From: Neisseriaceae bacterium PsAf
GTDB taxonomy: Bacteria; Pseudomonadota; Gammaproteobacteria; Burkholderiales; Neisseriaceae
Direction: 5' to 3'
DNA: 64,000 nt
Assembly: GCA_017114885.1 (NCBI GenBank)
Contig: WNLJ01000023.1
Location: forward strand, 1-64,000
The translations under genes and the position numbers were made by a program. Shown in pieces: positions 16,441 through 26,019 of this stretch. The stretch's first letter is position 1. Every line of letters starts with the position of its first letter. The notes under the pieces were generated by a model, which saw nothing but the letters and a program-made list of their open reading frames with translations, searched no databases and had not been told where the DNA came from.

Positions 16441-17556
16441 CCCTGCCCTTAATATATTTATCGCACCTACTAAATCAGCATTATCAGCGTATCCGCATTC
16501 AATACACTCAAAGTTTGATTGAGTTTGACGATTATTTTTACTTACATATCCACATATTGGACAAGTTTGACTGGTATTTTTAGGGTTAACTTCAATTAAG
16601 TATCCGCCATTCCATAGTAACTTGTAGTCTAGTTGCCTTCTAAACTCAAACCATGATTGGTCTAGTATAGAGCGGTTTAATCCAGCTTTTTGCTTAACCA
16701 TTTTGCCATGTTGCTCACTATTGCCTTTTGCTGACTTAGACATATTGCTTACTTTCAAATCTTCAACATAGACTATCGTGTGGTTTTTACTGATTTCAGT
16801 TGAAATTTTATGAAGGTAATCTCTACGACTATTGGCAATTTGTGAATGTAATTTAGAGACTTTTGCTTTAGCTTTTTTCCAGTTATTACTAAATTTTTGT
16901 TTATGGCTCATTTGCCGTTGTAATTTAGCCAGTTTCTGTTTTGCTTGTTTAAAACTATTTCTAGGCTCAAAGTAGTGTCCGTCACTTAGCGTGGCAAAAC
17001 GAGCAATACCCATATCAACCCCGATTTCACCACCGTTAGAGATTGGTTGTTGTTGCTCAAACTCTGTTTGAATAGCAACATACCACTTGTTACATTTTTG
17101 ACTCACGGTAACATTTTTGATTATTCCTACTACTTGTCGACTATTACGGTAACGAATCCAGCCAATTTTAGGTAAATAGAGCCGATTATTATGTTGCTCC
17201 AACTTCGTTCCTTGTGGAAAACGAAAACTATCTTTAATCCCTTTTTTCTTAAATTTGGGGAACTGGTTTTGTTTTCTAAAAAAGTTCCTAAATGAACTTT
17301 CTAAATCCTTTAAAGATTGTTGTAATACTTGACTATGACAATCTTTTAGCCAATTAAACTCTTTTTTCCAACTAGGTAGTAAATTGGCTATTTTAGTATA
17401 GTTAAACTTGAAATTATTATCAGCTTGATACTGTTCATTTTGCCATGCTAAAGCTTTATTAAATACAAAACGAGAACAACCACAAACTTGTTTCATTTTG
17501 CGGATATGTTCACCATTTGGGATTAATTCAAACTTAAAGGCTTTTTTAATCTGCAT
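16354..17556 (-). CDS. tnpB: TnpB, RNA-guided nuclease of an IS605-type element
   Basis: The 400-residue protein has the complete TnpB layout: helix-turn-helix and wedge region (1-170), split RuvC nuclease and zinc finger. The three RuvC acidic residues are visible as D181 (GVDMGI), E265 (YVEDL) and D361 (NADLVGAINI). Zinc ligands are C332, C335, C351 and C354. The tail VNGAVMPSATGTHRSEL is typical. No stop or frameshift interrupts it, so it should still be able to cut DNA at sites that match its guide. It diverges from the tnpA remnant with 22 bases between the starts. Confidence 0.92.
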   Translation of the reverse strand: MQIKKAFKFELIPNGEHIRKMKQVCGCSRFVFNKALAWQNEQYQADNNFKFNYTKIANLLPSWKKEFNWLKDCHSQVLQQSLKDLESSFRNFFRKQNQFPKFKKKGIKDSFRFPQGTKLEQHNNRLYLPKIGWIRYRNSRQVVGIIKNVTVSQKCNKWYVAIQTEFEQQQPISNGGEIGVDMGIARFATLSDGHYFEPRNSFKQAKQKLAKLQRQMSHKQKFSNNWKKAKAKVSKLHSQIANSRRDYLHKISTEISKNHTIVYVEDLKVSNMSKSAKGNSEQHGKMVKQKAGLNRSILDQSWFEFRRQLDYKLLWNGGYLIEVNPKNTSQTCPICGYVSKNNRQTQSNFECIECGYADNADLVGAINILRAGRAQLACEVNGAVMPSATGTHRSELAKHR

Positions 17557-17578
17557 GTTTTGATTATACTATTGGTCT

Positions 17579-17779
17579 ATGAATAGTCAACCAGATATAC
17601 GACACGGTAGACACTGTGTTTTTAAACAAAAGCATATTAGGAAGAAATACTATCCTACAATCAAAGACAAACTCTGGGGAAATAGTTTATGGTCGCCTTC
17701 TTACTTCGCTGGTAGTTGTGGCGGTGCTCCAATTACTATCATTCGGCAATACATCGAACAACAACGAACACCTAAATAA
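17579..17779 (+). pseudogene. tnpA: tnpA transposase with large internal deletion
   Basis: The 66-codon frame joins the first residues of an IS200-type TnpA (RHGRHCVFK) directly to its last third (RKKYYPTIKDKLWG ... SPSYFAGSCGGAPITIIRQYIEQQRTP). About 70-90 codons are missing, including the HUH metal-binding motif. The catalytic tyrosine in IRQYIEQQ remains but is useless without HUH. The deletion is in frame, so a short peptide may be made. It supports an inactivated element that kept tnpB. Confidence 0.88.
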
Positions 17780-17878
17780 CCGCTTCGCGGTTACGCCTTA
17801 TATCCCCGCCCTAAACGACGGGGTTTTACGGCGATCTCTGATAAAGTCTATTTACTCAGTTATCTATTTAATTTTATT

Positions 17879-18574
17879 TTATAAATTTACTAATAAATTT
17901 TCTAACACAATAGCCAGAGCAACCCACCATTCTAATATGCTTGACCAATCATCTATATTTTCTCCTTCGGCATAAAGAATAGCTATACCTTGTTCTTGTT
18001 CTGAATCCAAGATAGGCACACACCATTGCTGCTCTTTTTGGTGATGTCTGTGACCTGTTAATTCTTGATTTAAGAGCCATTCGTCACTATTGCCTATAAT
18101 GGTTAACCATCCAGAAAAATACACACGTATGGTTAAGTGACCTGATATATTTTCAATTTTAGGTTCTAAAATCATTTCTGTTTGAGGACCAAATTGGCAG
18201 TTAGGAAAGAGTAGTTTGGTTTCGTATTCATTATTAAGTGCTAAAAAACAACTGGCACTAATTGTTTGAGGATTTTCTGAAAAAACAATATCAAGTAATG
18301 CATAGATTTTTTTTAAAATATAGGTTCTGTCTTTGGTTGCTTCAATTAATTGGTTTAAAGCGATTATCTTTCCATATTCGGTGGGGTAAGATCGCCAAAC
18401 TTGTTGATCATCAAAATCAAATGAACCGGTTTTTTCTATTGTGGATAAAACCATGGCTTTTTCATAAGTAGAATCTAGGGAAATATCTAATCTTTGTTCT
18501 TGAATATAATCTTGTAATTTTTGTTTTAAATCATTTTTGTTGGGCATTGTTGTACTCAATGGGAAATTGTCCAT
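17879..18574 (-). CDS. Hypothetical protein, no recognised domain
   Basis: I do not recognise this soluble protein of about 231 residues. The in-frame TTG at 18583 is a possible earlier start; I prefer the ATG at 18574 (MDNFPLSTTMPNKNDLKQK). It is acidic, lacks a signal peptide, and ends in a hydrophobic helix-like tail (ILEWWVALAIVLENLLVNL). The part around 120-190 (LFPNCQFGPQTEM ... LTIRVYFSGWLTIIG) alternates like beta strands. It diverges from murB and adjoins the IS element, 38 bases past its end. No Shine-Dalgarno is obvious. Confidence 0.65.
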   Translation of the reverse strand: MDNFPLSTTMPNKNDLKQKLQDYIQEQRLDISLDSTYEKAMVLSTIEKTGSFDFDDQQVWRSYPTEYGKIIALNQLIEATKDRTYILKKIYALLDIVFSENPQTISASCFLALNNEYETKLLFPNCQFGPQTEMILEPKIENISGHLTIRVYFSGWLTIIGNSDEWLLNQELTGHRHHQKEQQWCVPILDSEQEQGIAILYAEGENIDDWSSILEWWVALAIVLENLLVNL

Positions 18575-18674
18575 AATAAACAATTATAATATCTTAGGTT
18601 TGTTTAAACCTAATAATAAGCAATAAAACATATGTTACAATTGAAAAATTAAAGCTGATGAGTTTTCAAAAATC

Positions 18675-19697
18675 ATGATTAATTCTTATGAATATAATAA
18701 ACCGTTGTGTTCTTTACATACCATGCACTTTCCAGTAAAGGCGGATTATTATATTCAGATTAAAGATAAAAAAGAATTAATTGAGCATTTATCTGAAATC
18801 AGTGAATTTGAAAAAATCTATTATTTGGGAGAAGGTAGCAATACCATTTTTTTAAAAGATTTTTCAGGGTTAGTTGTACATTTAAAAACTAAAGGAATCC
18901 AATTAATTTCTGAGAATAAAAAAGAAGTGAAAGTAGAGGTTGAGGCAGGGGAAAACTGGCATGATTTTGTAAAAACATGTATTCAAAATCAATGGTTTGG
19001 TTTGGAGAATTTGACCTTAATTCCAGGTTCAGTAGGCGCGGCGCCAGTACAAAATATTGGCGCCTATGGTGTCGAAGTTAAAGATTTTATTGAGCTTGTT
19101 CAGTGTATTGATATTAATACAGGTAAACTAATTGAATTGACTAATGAAGAGTGTTTATTTCGTTATCGAAACAGTATTTTTAAACAACAAGAAAATAAAC
19201 ACTTAATAATTACTTCTGTAATATTCAGGTTAAATAAACAATTTATACCTAATTTATCATATCAAGAACTGGCGAATTTTATTCAGGATGATGAAAATAT
19301 TACCTCAATTACAGCTGAATTAGTTTCAGATTGTGTGCGTCAATTGAGGCAAAAAAAGCTACCAGATCCCAAAGTATTAGGAAATAGTGGCAGCTTTTTT
19401 CATAATCCAATTTTAAACCAAAATGATTGGCAGATTTTAAAAAATAGATTTAAAGATATTCCTTCTTATAAATTGGAGGATTATCATTACAAAGTAGCTG
19501 CTGGCTGGATGATTGATCAATTGGGTTTAAAGGGTTTTCGTGTAGGCGATATGGGAGTGCATGACTGGCAAGCATTGGTTTTGGTCAATCATGGCAAAGG
19601 GATGCCAAATGAATTATTAAAATTAATTGCCATCATTAAAGATGCCGTTTGTAACCAGTTTAATATCGCTTTAACGGTTGAGCCCAATTTGGTATAG
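18675..19697 (+). CDS. murB: UDP-N-acetylenolpyruvoylglucosamine reductase
   Basis: The 340-residue FAD enzyme makes UDP-N-acetylmuramate for peptidoglycan. FAD-binding blocks are LGEGSNTIFL (51-60) and LIPGSVGAAPVQNIGAYGVE (about 113-132). The catalytic serine is in GNSGSFFHNP (about 236-245), and AGWMIDQLGLKG marks the C-terminal domain. The length and order fit the E. coli type (type I). The frame starts at the ATG at 18675 without a strong ribosome-binding site. A TetR regulator follows 69 bases after its stop. Confidence 0.95.
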   Translation: MINSYEYNKPLCSLHTMHFPVKADYYIQIKDKKELIEHLSEISEFEKIYYLGEGSNTIFLKDFSGLVVHLKTKGIQLISENKKEVKVEVEAGENWHDFVKTCIQNQWFGLENLTLIPGSVGAAPVQNIGAYGVEVKDFIELVQCIDINTGKLIELTNEECLFRYRNSIFKQQENKHLIITSVIFRLNKQFIPNLSYQELANFIQDDENITSITAELVSDCVRQLRQKKLPDPKVLGNSGSFFHNPILNQNDWQILKNRFKDIPSYKLEDYHYKVAAGWMIDQLGLKGFRVGDMGVHDWQALVLVNHGKGMPNELLKLIAIIKDAVCNQFNIALTVEPNLV

Positions 19698-19766
19698 AAA
19701 ATTGGTCTAAATGAAAATATGTAAAAGGGTGTGTCATTATTATTTAAAATAGGAGCTGACTTGATT

Positions 19767-20417
19767 ATGGCTAAGTCATCAAAAGAAAACACATATGAAA
19801 AGATTATACTAGCAAGTATAGAGCTTTTTAATGAGCAAGGGGAACGTTATGTGACCACTAATCATATTGTTGCTCATTTGGGTATTAGTCCTGGTAATCT
19901 TTATTATTATTTTCAAAATAAAGAAGAAATTATCGAAGAAATCTTTAAACGTTATGAAAAAGAATTACTTGAATTTATTCAAGGAGAAGCGCCAGAAGTT
20001 GAAGGCTATGCAGCCTTAAGATATGTTTTTAAAATTTTTGATATTATGTGGCGATACCGATTTATTTTTACAGATTTAAGTGTGTTACTGGAAAAAAATG
20101 AACGTTTAAGTCAAATGCAACGGGATTATACCAATAATAAAATTACCCCTTTGATCAATAACTATCTTGATGCCTTAATTGAAAATGGTGTGATTCATAT
20201 GACTCCAATTGATTTAAAGGTTTTTAAAAACAATTTTTGGCTCTTAGTTAGATATTGGTTTGATTATGACAAAATGGCACGTGGTGAACTAAAACAAGAC
20301 TCTAAGGTGAGAGGGAGTATACAAGTCCTAGGATTATTAAAACCATATTTAAATGAAGAAGATAAGTTAATTTTTGATGAGGTTTATTTGAGGTTGGTTC
20401 AAGGAGTCGATTTATAA
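19767..20417 (+). CDS. TetR/AcrR-family transcriptional regulator
   Basis: A 216-residue repressor with an N-terminal helix-turn-helix (IILASIELFNEQGERYVTTNHIVAHLGISPGNLYYYFQNKEEI). A long helical ligand-binding domain resembling the TetR_C-type domain of proteobacterial regulators follows. The ATG at 19767 follows AGGAG by ten bases; an in-frame upstream extension to 19731 lacks support. It is followed 16 bases later by the HerA-like ATPase gene, so the pair may be co-transcribed. Target genes and inducer are unknown. Confidence 0.88.
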   Translation: MAKSSKENTYEKIILASIELFNEQGERYVTTNHIVAHLGISPGNLYYYFQNKEEIIEEIFKRYEKELLEFIQGEAPEVEGYAALRYVFKIFDIMWRYRFIFTDLSVLLEKNERLSQMQRDYTNNKITPLINNYLDALIENGVIHMTPIDLKVFKNNFWLLVRYWFDYDKMARGELKQDSKVRGSIQVLGLLKPYLNEEDKLIFDEVYLRLVQGVDL

Positions 20418-20433
20418 GACATGGAATTTTAAA

Positions 20434-21951
20434 ATGATATATCTTGACATTGCTAGAAGTCGTGATGAAAAACCAATACAAATGATTGGAAAAATGGCCA
20501 ATCGCCATGGTTTGATTGCAGGCGCGACAGGTACAGGAAAGTCTGTAACCTTAAGAAAAATAGCAGAAAGTTTTAGTAATGAGGGCGTTCCTGTTTTTTT
20601 AGTTGATGTCAAAGGTGATTTTTCTGGCATGGCTAAAAAAGGTCAGGCAACAGGTAAAGTAGCAGAACGTGTGAATACTTTTCAATTGGGAGAGGATTAT
20701 TACCAAAATTTCCCCGTTACTTTTTGGGATGTATATGCAGAAGCAGGTATTCCATTTCGAGTTAAAATATCCAGTATGGGTGCAATGTTGCTTTCTCGAT
20801 TACTGGGATTAAATGATACGCAAGAAGGTGTTTTAAATTTAGTTTTTAAAGTAGCAGATGATAATGGCTGGTTATTGATTGATATTAAAGATTTGAGATC
20901 ATTATTAAAATATGTATCTGATCACGCGGCCGAATACAAAAGTATGTATGGCAATATATCTTCTGCGAGTATTGGAGCAATACAGCGTCAATTATTGGCT
21001 TTAGAGCAAGAAGGCGGTAATTTATTGTTTGGTGAGCCTGCCATTGAGTTAAGCGATCTTCTACAAACACAAGATAAGCAAGGAATGGTTAATATTCTAG
21101 CAGGAGCAAAATTAATGCGCTCTCCTAAAATGTTTAGTGCTTTATTATTGTGGTTGTTAGCTGAATTATTTACAGAATTTCCAGAGTGTGGAGATTTAGA
21201 TATTCCTAAGTTTGTTTTATTTTTTGATGAAGCACATTTGTTGTTTGATAATGCTTCTCCAGCGTTATTAAATCAGGTTGAGCAAGTAGTTCGTCTGATA
21301 CGTTCAAAAGGCATTGGGGTGTATTTCTGTAGTCAAAACCCATTGGACTTACCTGAAACTATTTTAGGACAGTTAGGTAATCGTGTACAACACGCGTTAA
21401 GAGCCTTTACACCTAAGGATCAAAAAGCAGTCAAAGCAGCGGCTGAAACATTTAGAGAAAACCCTGATTTAAATGTAGCCGAAACCATTTCTATTTTGGG
21501 GGTAGGTGAAGCGCTGATTTCATTTTTGGATGAAAAAGGCATGCCCAATCCAGTAGAGTATGCTTATGTGTTGCCACCTGCGAGTCAATTGCCTCCTTTA
21601 ACTCCAGAAGAACAAAAAGAAATTATTGAAAACAATACTTATTATAAAAAATATAAAGAAACGATTGATAACTATTCTGCTTTTGAAGCACTGTTAGAAG
21701 AAAGTAAAAAAGAAGCCTCGGATAAAAAACAAGCAGAACAGCGAAGTTTAAAAGAAACAAGTAAAAAAACAGCTGAAAAGAAAGAAGAACCCAATATCAT
21801 TACAGGTTTTTTTAGAGGATTATTTGGCGTAAGAAAACACTCGAATGCTGGTCTAGGTTACGATGTTTCTAACCAATTAGGTAAAGAGATTAAGCAAGGA
21901 TTATCTAAGGGGATTAATAGAACATTAATGGGTGTTATGAAGAAGAAATAA
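20434..21951 (+). CDS. yjgR: HerA-like ATPase, DUF853 (YjgR)
   Basis: The 505-residue protein belongs to the DUF853 branch of HerA/FtsK-type ATPases. Near the N-terminus it has ANRHGLIAGATGTGKSVTL with the Walker A P-loop, followed by VFLVDVKGDFSGMAKKG. The Walker B region is FVLFFDEAHLLFDNA, and GVYFCSQNPLDLPE is a conserved block with an arginine-rich segment. A charged Lys/Glu stretch (about 420-460) leads to a short tail. E. coli YjgR has no firmly proven role; DNA pumping is inferred from the fold. It lies between a TetR gene and pta on the same strand. Confidence 0.88.
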   Translation: MIYLDIARSRDEKPIQMIGKMANRHGLIAGATGTGKSVTLRKIAESFSNEGVPVFLVDVKGDFSGMAKKGQATGKVAERVNTFQLGEDYYQNFPVTFWDVYAEAGIPFRVKISSMGAMLLSRLLGLNDTQEGVLNLVFKVADDNGWLLIDIKDLRSLLKYVSDHAAEYKSMYGNISSASIGAIQRQLLALEQEGGNLLFGEPAIELSDLLQTQDKQGMVNILAGAKLMRSPKMFSALLLWLLAELFTEFPECGDLDIPKFVLFFDEAHLLFDNASPALLNQVEQVVRLIRSKGIGVYFCSQNPLDLPETILGQLGNRVQHALRAFTPKDQKAVKAAAETFRENPDLNVAETISILGVGEALISFLDEKGMPNPVEYAYVLPPASQLPPLTPEEQKEIIENNTYYKKYKETIDNYSAFEALLEESKKEASDKKQAEQRSLKETSKKTAEKKEEPNIITGFFRGLFGVRKHSNAGLGYDVSNQLGKEIKQGLSKGINRTLMGVMKKK

Positions 21952-21979
21952 TTAATAATATTGAATTTAGGAGTAGGTA

Positions 21980-23662
21980 ATGGCTAATTTTTTAATTGTT
22001 CCAATTAATTTTTCAAATAATGTATTTAAAATAGGTTCGTTGCTTTATCTTGCTTCTCAAAAAAGAAAAAAAGATGTTTTATATTCACGCATCATACAGT
22101 CAAAAAGTTTAAGTGAGGAAGAAAAAGCACTCCAATCTGAGTTAGAAGTAGATAATACTCAAGCCATTCGTTTGTCTTCAATCAATACTGCTTTGGCATC
22201 TGGGAAAATAAACGATTTGAGTGAAAGAGTCGCTGCTTATTTTTATTCAGATGAAATAAAAAATAAAGAAATTGTTTTCGCTGAAGGCTTATCGCCAGAT
22301 AGTGATCATGCTTATTTGTTTGATCGAAATCGTGAAATTGCAGCTATTTTAAAAGCTCAAATTATTTTTCTGGTAGATGCGAACAATAAAGAGACATCAA
22401 AAGTAGTTGAACTAATTAAAACCATACATGATTATTCATTTGAACCAGACACATTAAAATTAGGATTTATCTTAGTTAATACAGGCAGCAATGCAAAAGA
22501 ATATGCCAAAGAAGTCAGCGAATTAATTCTAAAAAATAAATTAGATTTAAGCTGTTTACTCGCACTTGAAAATGATTTAGCCACTGCTAACAGACAAGAG
22601 TTAGAAGAGCTATCTAAACAAGTTGATTTTAGCGTGATTGAGGAAGCATTACGCTTGCCTTTTGATAAAAGGATGGCGCCTTCTGTTTATCGCGGTATGG
22701 TGATTGAAAAAGCAAGAAAGGCACAAAAAAGAATTGTCTTGCCTGAAGGAAATGAAGTTAGAACTATTCAAGCAGCGATTATTTGTCATGAAAAAAAAAT
22801 CGCACAATGTGTTTTACTTGCTAAATTTGAACAAGTAGAAGAGGTAGTATCAAACTTAGGTTTAACATTACCTGATGACCTAGAAATTATTGATCCAGTA
22901 GGTATTGTAGAGCAGTACATCAAACCTTTGCTGGAAATCCGAGCTCATAAAGGTTTATTGGAAGAAGAAGCTATAAAATTGCTAGAAGATAATATGTTTG
23001 TTGGCACTATGATGTTGCAAATGGGTGAAGTAGATGGTTTGGTTTCAGGAGCAGTGAATACTACAGCTAATACGATACGTCCAGCATTACAAATTATTAA
23101 GATGGATCAACAATCTACAATGGTGTCTAGTGTGTTTTTTATGCTGATGCCCAATGAAGTCTATGTTTTTGGAGATTGTGCAGTTAATACAGAATTGAAC
23201 GCGGAGCAAATGGCAGAGGTAGCCATTCAATCAGCGGACTCTGCTAAAATATTTGGAATAGAAGAACCTAGAGTTGCTATGATTTCTTATTCAACCATGG
23301 ATTCTGGCTCAGGCCCTTCGGTAGATAAGGTAAAACAAGCGACGGCAATTGTCAAAACGAAGCGTCCAGACATACTAGTGGATGGGCCTTTGCAGTACGA
23401 TGCGGCTTGTACGCCTAGTGTGGGGCAGAAAAAAGCACCAGATAGTAAAGTAGCAGGTTATGCTAATGTTTTTATCTTTCCTGATTTAAATACTGGAAAT
23501 ACGACTTATAAAGCAGTCCAAAGAACAGGACATATTTTGAGTGTTGGTCCTATGTTGCAGGGCCTAAATAAAGCAGTAAATGATTTATCTCGTGGAGCTT
23601 CAGTAGAAGATATTGTTTTTACTATTGCTATTACAGCTATTCAAGCTCAACAAAAAGCCTGA
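21980..23662 (+). CDS. pta: Phosphate acetyltransferase
   Basis: The 560-residue enzyme interconverts acetyl-CoA and acetyl phosphate. The C-terminal catalytic PTA_PTB domain (about 225-560) is complete: [62 protein letters not shown] and [17 protein letters not shown]-like blocks. The N-terminal region should be a BioD-like P-loop domain, but here it has no recognisable Walker A and the usual DRTGG regulatory domain seems absent or shortened. E. coli Pta has 714 residues, so this is a reduced form. ackA is not in the window. An AGGAG ribosome-binding site precedes the ATG. Confidence 0.92.
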   Translation: MANFLIVPINFSNNVFKIGSLLYLASQKRKKDVLYSRIIQSKSLSEEEKALQSELEVDNTQAIRLSSINTALASGKINDLSERVAAYFYSDEIKNKEIVFAEGLSPDSDHAYLFDRNREIAAILKAQIIFLVDANNKETSKVVELIKTIHDYSFEPDTLKLGFILVNTGSNAKEYAKEVSELILKNKLDLSCLLALENDLATANRQELEELSKQVDFSVIEEALRLPFDKRMAPSVYRGMVIEKARKAQKRIVLPEGNEVRTIQAAIICHEKKIAQCVLLAKFEQVEEVVSNLGLTLPDDLEIIDPVGIVEQYIKPLLEIRAHKGLLEEEAIKLLEDNMFVGTMMLQMGEVDGLVSGAVNTTANTIRPALQIIKMDQQSTMVSSVFFMLMPNEVYVFGDCAVNTELNAEQMAEVAIQSADSAKIFGIEEPRVAMISYSTMDSGSGPSVDKVKQATAIVKTKRPDILVDGPLQYDAACTPSVGQKKAPDSKVAGYANVFIFPDLNTGNTTYKAVQRTGHILSVGPMLQGLNKAVNDLSRGASVEDIVFTIAITAIQAQQKA

Positions 23663-23795
23663 TTGGCGTGTATTGTCTTTTTGGAGTGGCACATATTTAA
23701 GTAACTGCATGGATTATAAATATAATATTGATAGTAAATATAGGTTTTCTGATAGAATATCCGTTTGAACGATTTATTTAGAAGTTAAGATTATT

Positions 23796-24242
23796 ATGAG
23801 TATTGTAAATAACAAAAAAGCTTTTCATGATTATTTCATTGAAGACACACTTGAAGCTGGATTGGTGTTAGAGGGCTGGGAAGTGAAAGCGATCCGTGCA
23901 GGTAGAGTGCAATTAAAAGAAAGCTATATTCATTGGAAAAGAGGCGCTTTTTATTTAGTGGGTTGCCATATTACGGCATTGCCAGATGCCTCAACACATG
24001 TAAAAGCAGACCCTGTTAGAGAACGTAAACTACTATTACACCAAAATGAAATTAATAAGTTAATTGGTAAAGTAGAGCAAAGTGGTTATACTTTGGTACC
24101 TATTAATTTGCATTATAAACGTGGTAATGTCAAAGCGGATGTTGGCCTAGCAAAAGGTAAAAAACAACATGATAAGCGACAGTCTTTGAAAGATAAAGAT
24201 TGGCAAAGAGAGCAACAACGGATTTTAAAAGCACACCGCTAA
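23796..24242 (+). CDS. smpB: SsrA-binding protein SmpB
   Basis: The 148-residue RNA-binding protein delivers tmRNA to stalled ribosomes. The beta-barrel signature [39 protein letters not shown] and the basic tail [25 protein letters not shown], which enters the mRNA channel, are both complete. It is 20 bases upstream of guaA and is likely co-transcribed with it. The tmRNA gene itself was not found here. Confidence 0.97.
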   Translation: MSIVNNKKAFHDYFIEDTLEAGLVLEGWEVKAIRAGRVQLKESYIHWKRGAFYLVGCHITALPDASTHVKADPVRERKLLLHQNEINKLIGKVEQSGYTLVPINLHYKRGNVKADVGLAKGKKQHDKRQSLKDKDWQREQQRILKAHR

Positions 24243-24262
24243 AATACTGAAGGTTCTAAAGC

Positions 24263-25822
24263 ATGGATAAGATATTAATATTGGATTTTGGTTCTCAAGT
24301 AAGCCAATTAATCGCGAGACGGATTAGAGAATTGCATATTTATTGTGAAATGCATCCTTTTGATTGGCCTATTGAAAAAATAAAAGATTTTAATCCCAAA
24401 GGAATTATTTTGTCAGGAGGGCCTGAATCGGTTTATGAAAGTACCTATCAAGCCAATCCGGAAATTTTGCATTTGGGTATTCCTGTTTTGGGAATTTGTT
24501 ATGGTATGCAATGGATGACCCAAACATTAGGTGGAAAGGTAACGGCTGGTGAGCAAGGAGAATTTGGTTACGCTAAAGTAATAACGACTAATTCTCCTTT
24601 GACAAATGGATTATCGGATTATCAAGACGAACAAGCTTTAGATGTATGGATGAGTCACGGCGATAAAGTAACATCATTGCCACAAGGCTTTGTTGTGATT
24701 GGAGAAACTCAAAATTGTCTTTTTGCGATTATTGGTGATGAAACTAGAAATTTTTATGGCGTACAATTTCATCCAGAGGTGACTCATACCAAATTAGGTA
24801 CCGAACTTTTAAAAAAATTCGCTTATGATATTTGTGGTGCCGAACCAGAATGGACCATGCCAAATTACATCGATGAAACAGTCGAAAAAATTAAACAAAA
24901 AGTAGGTGATGATGAAGTTATTTTAGCCTTATCTGGAGGGGTTGATTCATCAGTAGCTGCGGCTTTAATTCAACGTGCTATTGGCGATCAATTAACTTGC
25001 GTTTTTGTGGACCACGGATTATTGCGACTTAATGAGGCAGAAAAAGTGATGGATATGTTATCTAATAACTTAGGGGTACATATTATTCATAAAAATGCAG
25101 CGCCTGTTTTTATGCAAAAATTACAAGGTGTGACGGAACCAGAACAAAAACGTAAGATTATTGGTGCTGAATTTATTGAAGTTTTTCAAGCAGAAGCAGA
25201 AAAAAGACCTAATGTTAAATGGTTGGCTCAAGGAACGATTTATCCTGATGTGATTGAATCGGCAGGAAGCTCAACCAAAGCACAAGCGATTAAGAGTCAC
25301 CATAATGTTGGAGGGTTGCCTGAAACATTAAATTTGCAATTACTAGAGCCATTGCGTGATTTATTTAAGGATGAAGTACGAGAGCTTGGTATGGCACTTG
25401 GTTTACCTAGAGAGATGGTTTATCGGCACCCATTCCCAGGCCCTGGTTTAGGTGTGAGAATTTTGGGGGAAGTGAAACAAGAATACGCGGATTTATTGCG
25501 TTTAGCGGATAATATTTTTATTGAAGAGTTGCGGAAAACTAAAGATGAAAATGGTCTGTCTTGGTATGATAAAACTTCTCAAGCATTCGTGGTGTTTATT
25601 CCTGTCAAATCAGTGGGTGTGATGGGAGATGGCAGAACATATGAATACGTGGTGGCTTTAAGAGCAGTGATTACCAATGATTTTATGACCGCGCATTGGG
25701 CAGAAATCCCTTACTCATTATTAGCTAAAGTTTCTAATCGGATTATCAACGAAATTCGTGGTATCAATCGTGTGGTTTATGATGTGTCGGGTAAGCCGCC
25801 TGCAACGATTGAGTGGGAATAG
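24263..25822 (+). CDS. guaA: GMP synthase (glutamine-hydrolysing)
   Basis: The 519-residue enzyme converts XMP to GMP. It has an N-terminal class I glutamine amidotransferase (catalytic Cys in LGICYGMQW, His/Glu in QFHPEVTH), the ATP pyrophosphatase P-loop [15 protein letters not shown] near 220, and a dimerisation domain ending PPATIEWE, the universal GuaA tail. The length is typical. It follows smpB closely. Together with xpt it supplies guanine nucleotides by synthesis and salvage. Confidence 0.97.
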   Translation: MDKILILDFGSQVSQLIARRIRELHIYCEMHPFDWPIEKIKDFNPKGIILSGGPESVYESTYQANPEILHLGIPVLGICYGMQWMTQTLGGKVTAGEQGEFGYAKVITTNSPLTNGLSDYQDEQALDVWMSHGDKVTSLPQGFVVIGETQNCLFAIIGDETRNFYGVQFHPEVTHTKLGTELLKKFAYDICGAEPEWTMPNYIDETVEKIKQKVGDDEVILALSGGVDSSVAAALIQRAIGDQLTCVFVDHGLLRLNEAEKVMDMLSNNLGVHIIHKNAAPVFMQKLQGVTEPEQKRKIIGAEFIEVFQAEAEKRPNVKWLAQGTIYPDVIESAGSSTKAQAIKSHHNVGGLPETLNLQLLEPLRDLFKDEVRELGMALGLPREMVYRHPFPGPGLGVRILGEVKQEYADLLRLADNIFIEELRKTKDENGLSWYDKTSQAFVVFIPVKSVGVMGDGRTYEYVVALRAVITNDFMTAHWAEIPYSLLAKVSNRIINEIRGINRVVYDVSGKPPATIEWE

Positions 25823-26019
25823 TTATGAGAGCTTGGATTGTAACATAAAAGGCATCAGGTAAATTCTTTAAAGTTGGTTACTATTCAATTTCATCTATAC
25901 TATTCTCATGTAATTCATAGTAAATAGTTTTTTATAATGGAAATCATATTTACTTTTGACTGATAAAAAAGGTAATAACTTGTTTTTTTATTAGTTACAG
26001 CTATTTTTTATTTTCTGAA

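Larger units (their letters stand above)
16311..17840. mobile_element. IS200/IS605-family element with intact tnpB and deleted tnpA
   Basis: The element has divergent tnpA (plus) and tnpB (minus), as in IS605. The tnpB-proximal end at about 16311 shows TTGACGTCC followed by a CCCCTCC/GGAAGGGG hairpin, which reads GGACGTCAA on the tnpB strand, like TCAA-type right-end cleavage sites. The tnpA-proximal end carries AACCGCTTCGCGGTT and CCCCG/CGGGG hairpins up to about 17840. This second boundary is uncertain by some 20 bases. There are no terminal inverted repeats or target duplications, as expected for single-strand transposition. With TnpA lacking its active site the copy cannot move by itself. 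Confidence 0.85.
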
